DNA of 64,000 nt from NCBI GenBank assembly GCA_003725745.1, contig RHDP01000001.1, forward strand, positions 3,239,001 through 3,303,000, in the 5' to 3' direction. The notes beneath the pieces are model-generated. The model searched no databases. It had not been told where the DNA came from and saw only the letters and a program-made list of their open reading frames with translations. The position numbers were made by a program, and so were the translations under genes. Below are positions 1 to 8,923 of the stretch, piece after piece (the first letter of the stretch is position 1; the number at the start of each line of letters is the position of its first letter). The stretch comes from Streptomyces sp. I6. GTDB taxonomy: Bacteria; Actinomycetota; Actinomycetes; Streptomycetales; Streptomycetaceae.

Positions 1-726
1 TTCGCGCAGATGAAGGACCTGGAGCCGGGCACGCCGGAGCACACCCGCGTCCGGGCAGCGCTGATCGAGGCCAATCTGCCGCTGGTCCGGTACGCGGCGG
101 CACGCTTCCGCAGCCGCAACGAGCCGATGGAGGACGTCGTCCAGGTCGGCACGATCGGCCTCATCAACGCGATCGACCGCTTCGACCCCGAGCGGGGTGT
201 GCAGTTTCCGACGTTCGCGATGCCGACCGTGGTCGGCGAGATCAAGCGGTACTTCCGCGACAACGTCCGGACCGTGCATGTACCGCGCCGGCTGCACGAG
301 CTGTGGGTGCAGGTCAACGGCGCGACGGAGGACCTGACCACGGCGCACGGGCGGTCCCCCACGACGGCCGAGATCGCCGAGCGCCTGAAGATCTCCGAGG
401 ACGAGGTCCTCGCCTGCATCGAGGCGGGCCGGTCGTACCACGCGACGTCACTGGAGGCCGCACAGGAGGGCGACGGCCTGCCGGGCCTGCTGGACCGGCT
501 GGGCTACGAGGACCCCGCGCTCGCCGGGGTCGAGCACCGCGACCTGGTGCGCCATCTCCTCGTACAGCTGCCCGAGCGCGAACAGCGGATCCTGCTGCTG
601 CGCTACTACAGCAATCTGACGCAGTCCCAGATCAGTGCCGAGCTGGGAGTGTCGCAGATGCATGTGTCAAGGCTCCTCGCCCGCAGCTTCGCACGACTGA
701 GATCCGCAAACAGGATCGAGGCATAA
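1..726 (+). CDS. RNA polymerase sigma factor, SigB/SigF/SigG family (5' end outside window)
   Basis: An alternative sigma factor of the actinobacterial stress/sporulation group, which directs core RNA polymerase to its own promoters. The frame is open from base 1, so the true start lies upstream. Region 2 runs from [12 protein letters not shown] through the [18 protein letters not shown] helix to the VPRR motif; region 3 follows ([11 protein letters not shown]); region 4 is the C-terminal helix-turn-helix ([14 protein letters not shown] to [15 protein letters not shown]). A close paralogue follows 234 bp downstream, with region 2 nearly identical. No anti-sigma factor gene is adjacent. By remembered gene order this could be the S. 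coelicolor SigF counterpart and the next gene SigN, but I cannot separate the two from sequence alone. Confidence 0.93.
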   Translation, partial: FAQMKDLEPGTPEHTRVRAALIEANLPLVRYAAARFRSRNEPMEDVVQVGTIGLINAIDRFDPERGVQFPTFAMPTVVGEIKRYFRDNVRTVHVPRRLHELWVQVNGATEDLTTAHGRSPTTAEIAERLKISEDEVLACIEAGRSYHATSLEAAQEGDGLPGLLDRLGYEDPALAGVEHRDLVRHLLVQLPEREQRILLLRYYSNLTQSQISAELGVSQMHVSRLLARSFARLRSANRIEA

Positions 727-811
727 CCGAATCGGGTAGACCCCTTTCAGCCCATTTCGAGGGGGATGAATGCCGTATACCCCCTTTTTCCTGCGGCGAT
801 CTGACGCTCTG

Positions 812-850
812 TTGTCGACATGTCACTACAGCGCGTTGCCGACATGTGAC
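812..850. promoter_or_regulatory. Pair of 15-bp direct repeats upstream of the second sigma factor gene
   Basis: Two near-identical boxes, TTGTCGACATGTCAC (812-826) and TTGCCGACATGTGAC (836-850), start 24 bp apart and match at 13 of 15 positions. Each has the palindromic core ACATGT. They lie in the 234-bp gap between the two sigma genes, 111 bp before the second start codon. The arrangement suggests a binding site for a dimeric regulator, but I recognise no named motif. Confidence 0.4.
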
Positions 851-960
851 ATTCTGCGGGAACCGCGTTTGCCGCGGCCCCGCCTCCGGTATTCAGGTGG
901 AGGCTGCGTTCCTCCGATGGTCGCGGCCGACGCGACCGTCCGCGACCTCCAGGGGGTGGC

Positions 961-1887
961 ATGTCCGCAGAACAGGGCAGCTCGAAGGTGCTCACGCTCA
1001 CGCAGAGCGCTCCCTCGACCGACGCGCTCCCGGCGCCCGATCCGGTCTCCGCGCCCATGCCCGTGGACGTGTCCCCCGTGGACGTGTCCATGGACCTGCC
1101 GGCCGGTGCCGCCGAGGCCACCGGGGCCCTCGACACCCGGACTCTCTCGCGCTCGCTCTTCCTGCGGCTGGCCGCCCTCGACGAGGACAGCCCCGAGCGT
1201 ACGTATGTACGCGACACCCTGATCGAGCTCAATCTGCCGCTGGTCCGCTACGCGGCGGCACGCTTCCGCAGCCGCAACGAGCCGATGGAGGACATCGTCC
1301 AGGTCGGCACGATCGGCCTCATCAAGGCGATCGACCGCTTCGACTGCGAACGCGGCGTGGAGTTCCCGACGTTCGCGATGCCGACCGTGGTCGGTGAGAT
1401 CAAGCGCTTCTTCCGGGACACCAGTTGGTCGGTGCGCGTTCCGCGCCGGCTCCAGGAGCTGCGGCTCGCGCTGACCAAGGCGAGCGACGACCTGGCCCAG
1501 AAGCTGGACCGCTCCCCGACCGTGCCCGAACTCGCCGCGGTACTGGGTGTGTCGGAGGAGGACGTGGTCGACGGCCTCGCCGTGGGCAACGCGTACACGG
1601 CGTCCTCGCTGGACTCACCGTCGCCCGAGGACGACGGGGGCGAGGGCTCCCTCGCGGACCGCCTGGGCTACGAGGACGGCGCCCTCGAGGGCGTCGAGTA
1701 CCGCGAGTCCCTGAAGCCGCTGCTGGCCAAACTGCCCCCGCGCGAACGGCAGATCATCATGCTGCGCTTCTTCGCCAATATGACGCAGTCTCAGATCGGC
1801 GAGGAGGTCGGCATCTCCCAGATGCACGTCTCCCGGCTGCTCACGCGGACGCTGGCACAGCTGCGCGAGGGCCTGATCGCCGACTGA
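961..1887 (+). CDS. RNA polymerase sigma factor, SigB/SigF/SigG family
   Basis: A second alternative sigma factor, 308 aa, paralogous to the one just upstream. The start ATG follows a GGGGG ribosome-binding site (CCAGGGGGTGGC). About 75 N-terminal residues rich in Pro, Ser, Val and Asp precede region 2 and look disordered; such an extension is common in Streptomyces SigF-type factors. Regions 2, 3 and 4 follow in order, with [21 protein letters not shown] and the C-terminal [21 protein letters not shown] helix-turn-helix. The two genes share long identical segments at DNA level in region 2, which points to duplication. The repeats at 812-850 may regulate it. Its promoter specificity cannot be read from this window. 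Confidence 0.95.
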   Translation: MSAEQGSSKVLTLTQSAPSTDALPAPDPVSAPMPVDVSPVDVSMDLPAGAAEATGALDTRTLSRSLFLRLAALDEDSPERTYVRDTLIELNLPLVRYAAARFRSRNEPMEDIVQVGTIGLIKAIDRFDCERGVEFPTFAMPTVVGEIKRFFRDTSWSVRVPRRLQELRLALTKASDDLAQKLDRSPTVPELAAVLGVSEEDVVDGLAVGNAYTASSLDSPSPEDDGGEGSLADRLGYEDGALEGVEYRESLKPLLAKLPPRERQIIMLRFFANMTQSQIGEEVGISQMHVSRLLTRTLAQLREGLIAD

Positions 1888-1997
1888 CGCACCGCCATGG
1901 GGCGCCGGCCGCCACGGCCGTACCGCCTGCCTCGCGGCCAACCGCCGCTACCCGCCGCGGGGTTCCGCTCCGGGCGGGCGCCGGACAGACTGTCCCG

Positions 1998-2798
1998 ATG
2001 CGACGGCGGCGGCGATGGCGAGGGGTCGGTTACGGGCTGGCGGGGGCCGCGCTCTGCCTCGGCGGGGTACTCGCGGCCTCCGGGTCCGACGGCCGGGGCG
2101 ACGGCTACACGGCGGTCGGAGCCGGCGGGCAGGGGCCGCAGGACGCCGTGCCGCCGTCCGGGGACGTCGTGCTCGTGCCTCTCGACGAGGGCTCGTCCGG
2201 TCGGCCGTCCGGTGGGGCGCCTCCTCCCGGCGGCCCGGTCACCGGCAGGGCCGGCAGCAGCCCGGACACACCGGGCGCGGGAACCGGGCCGGACGCCCCG
2301 GCAGGCCCCACCGCGTCCGGGGCCCCGGGCGGAGCGGCGCCGGGAGGAGGACCGGGCGCCGGGCCGGAGCCCGGACCGCCGGGAGAGGGGAGCACGCCCC
2401 CGCCGCCCGGCGCGGGCCGGCCGGCTCCCCCGGCCCCGGAACAGCCGCCGGCATCGCCGCCGGACTCGTCGCCGCAACCGCCGCCCGGGCCCGCCCTGCT
2501 GGTGGTCGCGGAGGTGCGGAGGTCTCCCACGGACAAGCGGTGGTGCGAGAACGTCACCGTGCGGTTCCGCAACGACGGTGGCGCAGCGGTGCGTTCGGGC
2601 ACCGTGGTGTTCGGCACGCACATCATCGGCATGCTCGGCACCGACTGGGCGACGATCCGTTCCGCTCAGGACCTCCCGGCGCCCATCGCCGCGGGTGCGG
2701 CGAGGACGACGGCGTACCGGGTGTGCGTGGACTCCTGGCGCGTACCGCTGGGCATGCGGGTGGAGACGCGGGACGTGCGCGCGGGGCATCCGTCCTGA
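1998..2798 (+). CDS. Membrane-anchored or secreted Pro/Gly-rich protein with C-terminal globular domain
   Basis: 266 aa of unknown function. The N-terminus is a run of Arg (MRRRRRWRG) followed by one hydrophobic segment (about residues 10-27, GYGLAGAALCLGGVLAAS), i.e. a signal peptide or anchor. Residues 45-165 are a Pro/Gly/Ala linker of the cell-wall-spanning kind. The last 95 residues (from LLVVAEVRRSPTDKRWCENVTV) form a conserved-looking domain with two Cys (WCENV and VCVDSW) that could pair outside the cell. I chose the ATG at 1998 because it gives the basic and hydrophobic signal; its ribosome-binding site is weak. Confidence 0.7.
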   Translation: MRRRRRWRGVGYGLAGAALCLGGVLAASGSDGRGDGYTAVGAGGQGPQDAVPPSGDVVLVPLDEGSSGRPSGGAPPPGGPVTGRAGSSPDTPGAGTGPDAPAGPTASGAPGGAAPGGGPGAGPEPGPPGEGSTPPPPGAGRPAPPAPEQPPASPPDSSPQPPPGPALLVVAEVRRSPTDKRWCENVTVRFRNDGGAAVRSGTVVFGTHIIGMLGTDWATIRSAQDLPAPIAAGAARTTAYRVCVDSWRVPLGMRVETRDVRAGHPS

Positions 2799-2831
2799 CC
2801 GGACGGACATCGCGCAGCCGGTCGCGGGGGC

Positions 2832-3047
2832 TCAGCCGAGCGCGAGCCAGACGACCGTGCCGAGGATCGCGACGGCGGCCGTGATCCCGACGATGAGCCC
2901 GACCCGGGGTCCGGCCGGCGCGGGCGCGGCGGCGCCGCGGCCTCCGTGCTGCGGACCGCCCTCGTCGACGAAGGCGCGGAACATCTGCGTGCTGCCCGCG
3001 GGGTCGTGGCCCTCGGGGCCCTGGGGCGCTTGGGGGTTGTGTGCCAT
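2832..3047 (-). CDS. Small single-pass membrane protein
   Basis: 71 aa. The N-terminal 45 residues are hydrophilic (MAHNPQAPQGPEGHDPAGS), and a C-terminal transmembrane helix (GLIVGITAAVAILGTVVWLALG) ends the protein, so it resembles a tail-anchored peptide. It is convergent with the secreted protein gene, whose stop is 33 bp away. No function is recognisable. The hydrophobic C-terminus and typical codon use support it as real. Confidence 0.7.
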   Translation of the reverse strand: MAHNPQAPQGPEGHDPAGSTQMFRAFVDEGGPQHGGRGAAAPAPAGPRVGLIVGITAAVAILGTVVWLALG

Positions 3048-3211
3048 GGGTCAGGACCCTAGCGAACCCGGGTGAGCCGCCCAAGTCCCGGTCGGCCGCC
3101 TCCGCGGCATGCCCGCAGGACGTCCGTACGTCCCCCGCCGGCATGGCCGGATCATGACCTCGCACCCGCAGGGCCTTTGGGGTTCCTTTACCCCGAAGAG
3201 CCCCTTTTCGT

Positions 3212-3254
3212 TTGCCTGCGGCAACCAACCGCTTCTATGGTTGCCCTAAGCAAC
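3212..3254. promoter_or_regulatory. Promoter of the marR-efflux operon with two MarR-type inverted repeats
   Basis: TTGCC-TGC-GGCAA (3212-3224) and GTTGC-CCTAA-GCAAC (3240-3254) are perfect inverted repeats sharing a TTGC...GCAA core. A promoter-like pair fits between them: TTGCCT (3212-3217), an 18-bp spacer and TATGGT (3236-3241). Each repeat therefore overlaps a promoter element, which is the layout expected for MarR autorepression and control of the adjacent pump. Confidence 0.6.
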
Positions 3255-3269
3255 AAGATGGGGGTGTCC

Positions 3270-3719
3270 GTGGCCGAACGGAGTCACTACGAGGAGCTGG
3301 CCCGCCAGCTCAGCGCCGTGGGCGCCGTGAAGAGAAGGGTCGCACGCCTGCTGCCCGCAGAGTGCCCGTCCGGCTCCGCCGCCGTGCTGGCACTCCTCGA
3401 CCGGTACGGGGAGATGCGGATCAGCCGGCTCGCCGAACTCCTCGCGGTCGACCTGTCCGTCACCAGCCGCCATGTGGCGCACGCCGCCGGGTGCGGCTGG
3501 ATAGAGCGGTCACCCGACCCGGACGACGGACGCTCGCGCATCCTGCGGCTCACCCCCGCGGGGGTGGCCCAGCTCGGAGAGCTCAGCCGGCGCACGACCG
3601 ATCTGTTCGCCCACTACCTCGAAGACTGGTCCGACGACGACGTCGGACGGCTGAACGCGCTGCTGGCCCGTCTCCGCGCATCGGTCGGGGACTGCCGGAC
3701 CGCCCGCACGCCCGCCTAG
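3270..3719 (+). CDS. MarR-family transcriptional regulator
   Basis: A winged-helix regulator of about 149 aa, normal for the family. The central domain shows SAVLALLDRYGEMRISRLAELL, the recognition helix region (VDLSVTSRHVAHAAGCGWIERS) and the wing with the signature DPDDGRSRILRLT. I chose GTG 3270 because GGGGG lies 5 nt before it; ATG 3258 or ATG 3237 would add 4 or 11 residues. It is 39 bp upstream of an efflux pump gene in the same direction, and its promoter carries two inverted repeats, so it probably represses itself and the pump until a ligand binds. Confidence 0.9.
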   Translation: MAERSHYEELARQLSAVGAVKRRVARLLPAECPSGSAAVLALLDRYGEMRISRLAELLAVDLSVTSRHVAHAAGCGWIERSPDPDDGRSRILRLTPAGVAQLGELSRRTTDLFAHYLEDWSDDDVGRLNALLARLRASVGDCRTARTPA

Positions 3720-3758
3720 GAGACAACCTGCCCAGGAGACAAGGAGACAAGGAAGTAC

Positions 3759-6262
3759 ATGGCTACGACCACACCGGCCGGTGTGCGGGGCGGCCGCGCC
3801 GGAGACGAAGGCGACTCGGCCTCCGCGGACACCTCAGCACCCGCGGGCACCTCAGCCTCCGAGGGCGGCGCGCCGATGACGCACCGGCAGATCATGGAGG
3901 CTCTGTCCGGACTGCTGCTCGGCATGTTCGTCGCCATCCTGTCCTCGACCATCGTCTCCAACGCCCTGCCCGAGATCATCAGCGACCTCGGCGGCGGCCA
4001 GTCCGCCTACACATGGGTAGTCACGGCGGCCCTGCTGGCGATGACCGCGACCACCCCGCTCTGGGGCAAGCTCGCCGACCTCCTCAGCAAGAAGCTGCTG
4101 GTCCAGATAGCCCTGATCATCTATGTGGCGGGGTCGGTGGCGGCCGGGTTCGCGCAGGGCACCGGCACACTCATCGCCTGCCGCGTGGTGCAGGGCGTAG
4201 GCGTCGGCGGCCTCACCGCCCTGGCGCAGGTGATCATGGCCGCGATGATCTCCCCGCGGGAGCGCGGCCGCTACAGCGGCTACCTCGGCGCGACGTTCGC
4301 CGTCGCCACCGTCGGCGGCCCGCTGCTCGGCGGCGTCATCACCGACACGGAGTGGCTCGGCTGGCGCTGGTGCTTCTACGCCGGTGTGCCGTTCGCACTC
4401 ATCGCGCTGCTCGTGCTGCAGAAGACCCTCAAGCTCCCCGTGGTGAAGCGGCAGGTGAAGGTCGACTGGGCGGGCGCCCTCTTCATCAGCGCCGCGGTCT
4501 CGCTGCTGCTGGTCTGGGTCACCTTCGCGGGTGACACGTACGCGTGGCTGTCCTGGCAGACGTACGCCATGACCGGTGGGGCGGCGGCCCTGGGACTGGT
4601 CTTCCTGGTCGTCGAGTCCCGGGCGAGCGAGCCGATCATCCCCCTGCGGCTGTTCCGCAACCGGACCATCACGCTGGCCTCCCTGGCGTCGCTCTTCGTG
4701 GGTGTCGCGATGTTCGCCGGCACGGTCTTCTTCAGCCAGTACTTCCAGCTGGCCCGGGGCGAGTCGCCCACGATGTCCGGCGTCATGACCATTCCCATGA
4801 TCGTGGGCCTGTTCGTCTCCTCGACGGTCAGTGGCCTGGTCATCACCAAGACCGGCAGGTGGAAGGCATGGCTGGTCAGCGGCGGTGTCCTGGTCGCCGG
4901 CGGGCTCGGCCTGCTGGGCACGATCCGCTACGACACCGAGTACTGGCGCATCGCCGTCTTCATGGCCGTCATGGGTCTGGGCCTCGGCATGATGATGCAG
5001 AACCTGGTGCTCTGCACCCAGAACCAGGTGGCCCCGCAGGACCTGGGCGCGGCCTCCTCGGTCGTCACCTTCTTCCGGTCGCTGGGCGGTGCCGTGGGTG
5101 TCTCCGCGCTGGGCGCGGTGCTCGCCGACCGCGTCACCCGCTACGTCGAGGACGGCCTCGCCGAACTGGGCCCGGGCGGCGCGTCGACGGGCCACGGCGG
5201 CACCGGCGGCGGAGGCATCCCCGACCTGGACGCGCTGCCCGCCCCGGTCCGCACCGTGGTCGAGAGCGCGTACGGACACGGAGTCGCGGACGTGTTCCTG
5301 TACTCGGCCCCGTTCGCGCTGCTGGCGTTCCTGGTGACCCTGTTCATCAAGGAGGTGGCGCTCAAGGGCACACCGTCCGCCGCTCCGGACACGGCCGCAC
5401 GGGAAACCGGTGGCACCGCCCCCGTGGGGACGACGGTCGCCGTGGCCGGCGTGACCGCCGTGCACGGTGTGGTGTGGGGCCCGGAGGGCGCGACCGTCGG
5501 ACGAGCCGCCGTCACGCTGATCTCCCCGCGGGCCGGCAGCTGGCCCGCACGGTGTCCGGCGACGACGGCTCGTACACCCTGGACACTCCGGGATCGGGCC
5601 CGTATGTGCTGATCACCTCGGCCGACGGCTTCCAGCCGCTGGCGTCCGCGGTGGCCGTCGGGGACGAGCCCCTGACCCACGACATCCTCCTCGCCGGTAC
5701 GAGCGGTACAAGCGGTACGAGCGGCACAAGCGGTACAAGCGGTACAAGCGGTACGAGCGGCACCGTGGTCGCGGCCGAGGGCGGCGCGGCGGTCGAGGGG
5801 GCCATGGTCGTCGTCACCGATGTGCGCGGGGATGTACTGGCCACCGGTGCCTCCGGCCCGGACGGGGGATTCGCCTTCACCGGGCTGGTGCCCGGCCAAG
5901 TGACCGTCGCCGTGAGTGCCCCCGGATTCCGGCCGCTGGCCCTCCCCGCGCAGGTCGGCGGCCAGGGCGTCACCCGGCTCGAGGCGGCCCTGCCCGCGGG
6001 TGCCGTGATCCGCGGCATCGTCCGGGCCGGGGACGACGCCGGAAGCCCGATCCCCGGAGCGCGGGTGACGCTGGTCGACGCGGCGGGGAACGCGGTCGCG
6101 ACCGCGACCACCGGCGAGGACGGCGCGTACTCCTTCGCCGACCTCGACGCGGGCGCGTACACGGTCATCGCGACCGGCTACCCACCGGTGGCGGGCACGC
6201 TCTCCGTGACCGGCGGCGGTGTGCACGGCCACGACATCGCGCTCGTCCACGCGGGCGAGTGA
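3759..6262 (+). CDS. MFS drug exporter (DHA2/EmrB type) with C-terminal carboxypeptidase-regulatory-like domains; frameshifted
   Basis: A drug:proton antiporter predicted in the cytoplasmic membrane. Residues about 40-550 form a 14-helix DHA2-type transporter: motif A appears as LWGKLADLLSKKL, motif C-like as GGPLLGGVITD, and the helix run ends near IKEVALKG. The C-terminal 280 residues hold three Ig-like carboxypeptidase-regulatory repeats (DGSYTLDTPGSGPYVLI, DGGFAFTGLVPGQVTV, DGAYSFADLDAGAYTV) with a (Gly-Thr-Ser)7 linker between the first two. The frame breaks at 5530-5532; one added G joins ISPRG to RQLARTVSGDDG and gives 834 aa. It is probably co-transcribed with and repressed by the upstream MarR protein. 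Confidence 0.85.
5696..5758 (+). repeat. Seven tandem 9-bp repeats encoding Gly-Thr-Ser
   Basis: The unit GGTACRAGC (one copy GGCACAAGC) occurs seven times without interruption and encodes (GTS)7, a flexible linker between two Ig-like domains of the exporter. Copy number could vary by slippage without changing frame. Confidence 0.9.
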
Positions 6263-6511
6263 CCCGACCCCCGGGCGGCGCTCCCAGCGGAGGCGCCGCC
6301 CGGGCCGGGGCGGCGGGCCGTCCCACGCCCGCCGCCCCGGCCCGGGCGGCTCCGGTTCCGGCGGGCGGCTGCCCGTTCCGGCCCCCGGCCCCCGCATCCC
6401 GCATCCCGCATCCGTGCATCCCGCATCCCGCATCCGTGCATCCCGCATCCCGCGGAGGACGGTGGCCACGGGCGGCCTCCGAACGGGGCCGGCGGGGTGC
6501 GCGGTGCGGTG

Positions 6512-8729
6512 CTACTGCGGCGAGGTGAGGTCGTACAGGGTGGTGCCGTCCACGGTGACCTCCGTGAAGTTCGCCGCGACCCACTCCTGGATCTCCTCGG
6601 AGCTTTCGCCACCAGGGCCCCGGCCCCGGGCGCCGCCGCCCTCCCCGCCGTCGATGAACCAGTGGATCTCACCGTCGGCCACATACTGCTGGAACCGGGC
6701 GAGCGTCGGAGACGGGTCGCTGCCGTTGAATCCGCCGACCGGCATGACGGGGAGTTCCGTGGCGAGTTGGTAGGAGGCGGCGTTCTGGGAGCCGACGGCC
6801 GCGGCCACCCAGGTGTAGGCGGAGGCGTCCTCGGTCAGCCTGGAGACGACGGCGGAACCCACCTCCGGCCCGTTGAGCAGCCCTCCTGCCTGGCCGGCAC
6901 CGGCCGGGCCCTCGCCACCTGCCCGGCGGCCCTGGCCACCACCGGGCTGCACGCCCTGGCCCTGGCCCTGACCCATACCCTGGCCCGGTCCTTGACCCTG
7001 CCCCTGACCCTGGCCCTGGCCCGGTCCCTGGCCCGGTCCCTGGCCCTGGCCCTGGCCCGGTCCCTGGCCCTGACCGCCCGCCGCCCCGGGCGGCATCATC
7101 CCGCCGCCCGCCGCGAGACCGCCCTCCGCGGGACCGCCGCGGGCGCCGGGGCCGCCACCGGGACCGCCACCCGGACCGCCACGCGCGGACGCGGGCCCGG
7201 CGACCACCAGCGAGCCCTGGTGCCCGGTGTCCACCGTGGAGAGCGTGTACGCCACGGGACCGGCCAGTGACGCCGCGAGCCCGAGGCCCGCCGCACCCAG
7301 CGCGAGCCCGCGCCCGAACCGCCCGGCGAACAGCAGCCCCACCGCGGCGGCAAGCCCCCGGCCAGCACCGCCCACCGCAGCCACGGCACGAAGTCCGGAG
7401 TGCGTCCCAGCAGGACCCACGCCCAGACGGCCGTCACCGCGACCGCCCCCGCCAGCACCGCACGGGCCGCCGGGTGCGCACGCTCCTCCCACAGCACGGC
7501 GGTGCCCATACCGATGAGCGCCGCGATGTACGGGGCGAGCGCCACCGTGTAGTACTCGTGGAAGATGCCGGCCATGAAGCTGAAGACCAGCAACGTCGTG
7601 ACCAGGGCCCCGCCCCAGACGAGGAACGCCGCCCGCGCGGAGTCGGTCCTGCCCGCGCGCCGGGTCACCACCAGGCCGGCCACCAGCAGGATCAGCGCGG
7701 CGGGCAGCAGCCAGGAGATCTGCCCCCCGACGCTGTCGCCGAACATCCGCCCGATCCCGGTCTCACCCCAGCGGCCGCCCCGGCTCCACCGCCCCCGACA
7801 CTGCCGGTCTCCTCGCCGTTGATACGGCCCAGGCCGTTGTAGCCGAAGGTGAGTTCGAGAAAACTGTTGTTCTGGGAACCACCGATGTACGGGCGGGAGG
7901 AGGCCGGCCACAGCTCGACGATCGCCACCCACCAGCCACCGGAGACGATCAGCGCCAGGCCCGCCAGGGCGAGTTGGCCGACCCTCCGCCGCACCGTCGC
8001 CGGCGCGCACACCGCGTACACCAGCGCGAGCGGCGGCAGGACGAGGAACGCCTGGAGGGTCTTGGTCAGGAAGGCGAAACCGACCGCGACGCCCGCCGCC
8101 ACCAGCCAGCCCGTGCGGGCCCCTTCGAGGGCGCGCAGCACGCAGTACACGGCCGCCGTCGTCAGCAGCGCCAGCAGCGCGTCAGGATTGTTGAAGCGGA
8201 ACATCAGGGCGGCGACCGGTGTCAGCGCCAGCACCGCGCCCGCGATCAGCCCCGCCGCGGCGCCGAAGCGCCTGCGGACCGCCGCGTGGAGGACGGCCAC
8301 CGCCGCCACCCCCATCAGCACCTCGGGCACCAGGATCTGCCAGGACCCCAGCCCGAACAACCGCACCGACAGCGCCATCGGCCAGAGCGCGGCGGGCGGT
8401 TTGTCGACGGTGATGGAGTTCGCGGCGTCGGACGAGCCGAAGAAGAACGCCTTCCAGCTCTCGCTGCCCGCCTGCACGGCCGCGGAGTAGAAGGAGTTGG
8501 CGTAGCCGGAGGCGCTGAGGTTGTACAGGTACAGCGCCCCGGTCAGCACCAGCAGGGCGATCAGGGCGGGCCGCGCCCACGCCGGGTCCGCGACCCGGGC
8601 GCGCCGCGGCCGGGCGGCCCGGCCACGGCGCGGCCGTGTCCCCGGCGGTCCGGGCGGCTCGGGTGCTCCCAGCGGTCCCGGCGCCTCGTTCCCGGCGGTC
8701 GCGCTCTCGTCGTGCGGTGCGGTCGTCAT
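6512..8729 (-). CDS. GT39/ArnT-like membrane mannosyltransferase; two frameshifts
   Basis: An integral-membrane glycosyltransferase that probably transfers sugar from polyprenyl phosphate outside the membrane. The N-terminus is cytoplasmic and Pro/Arg rich; helix 1 starts near PALIALLVLTGALY and is followed by the substrate loop (NSITVDKPPAALWP) typical of these enzymes. About ten hydrophobic segments follow, then a Gly/Gln-rich stretch of GQGQGPG repeats (6950-7075) and a C-terminal soluble domain ending IHWFIDGGEG...TLYDLTSPQ. Two single-base losses break the frame, one between 7771 and 7796 and one in the C run 7356-7360. Restoring both gives 739 aa. The next gene upstream is a GT2 enzyme of the type that charges polyprenyl phosphate, so the two likely form one pathway. 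Confidence 0.85.
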
Positions 8730-8800
8730 CGTCGGTCCCCCGTGGTCATGCCGGTCGTACGGTCATCGGAAGTCATGCCGGTCCCGCCGCGTGTGTAGGT

Positions 8801-8923
8801 CCCGCCGTCGGTGTAGGTCCCGCCGGTCACGCCCGTTGCCCCGTCTGTGCCGGTTCCGCCAGTCCCGCCGTCGGTGTAGGTCCCGCCGGTCACGCCCGTT
8901 GCCCCGTCTGTGCCGGTTCCGCC
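8801..8923. repeat. Two direct copies of a 60-bp sequence
   Basis: Positions 8801-8860 and 8864-8923 are identical 60-bp sequences separated by 3 bp. They span the 160-bp gap between the two glycosyltransferase genes and the end of the GT2 gene. The 63-bp period is a multiple of three, but no gene clearly uses the reading frame. It looks like a recent tandem duplication. Confidence 0.85.

Noticed and set aside
8801-8923. Repeats considered as a CRISPR array
   Set aside because: There are only two copies with a 3-bp spacer and no cas genes; it is a simple tandem duplication. No CRISPR array was found anywhere in the window.
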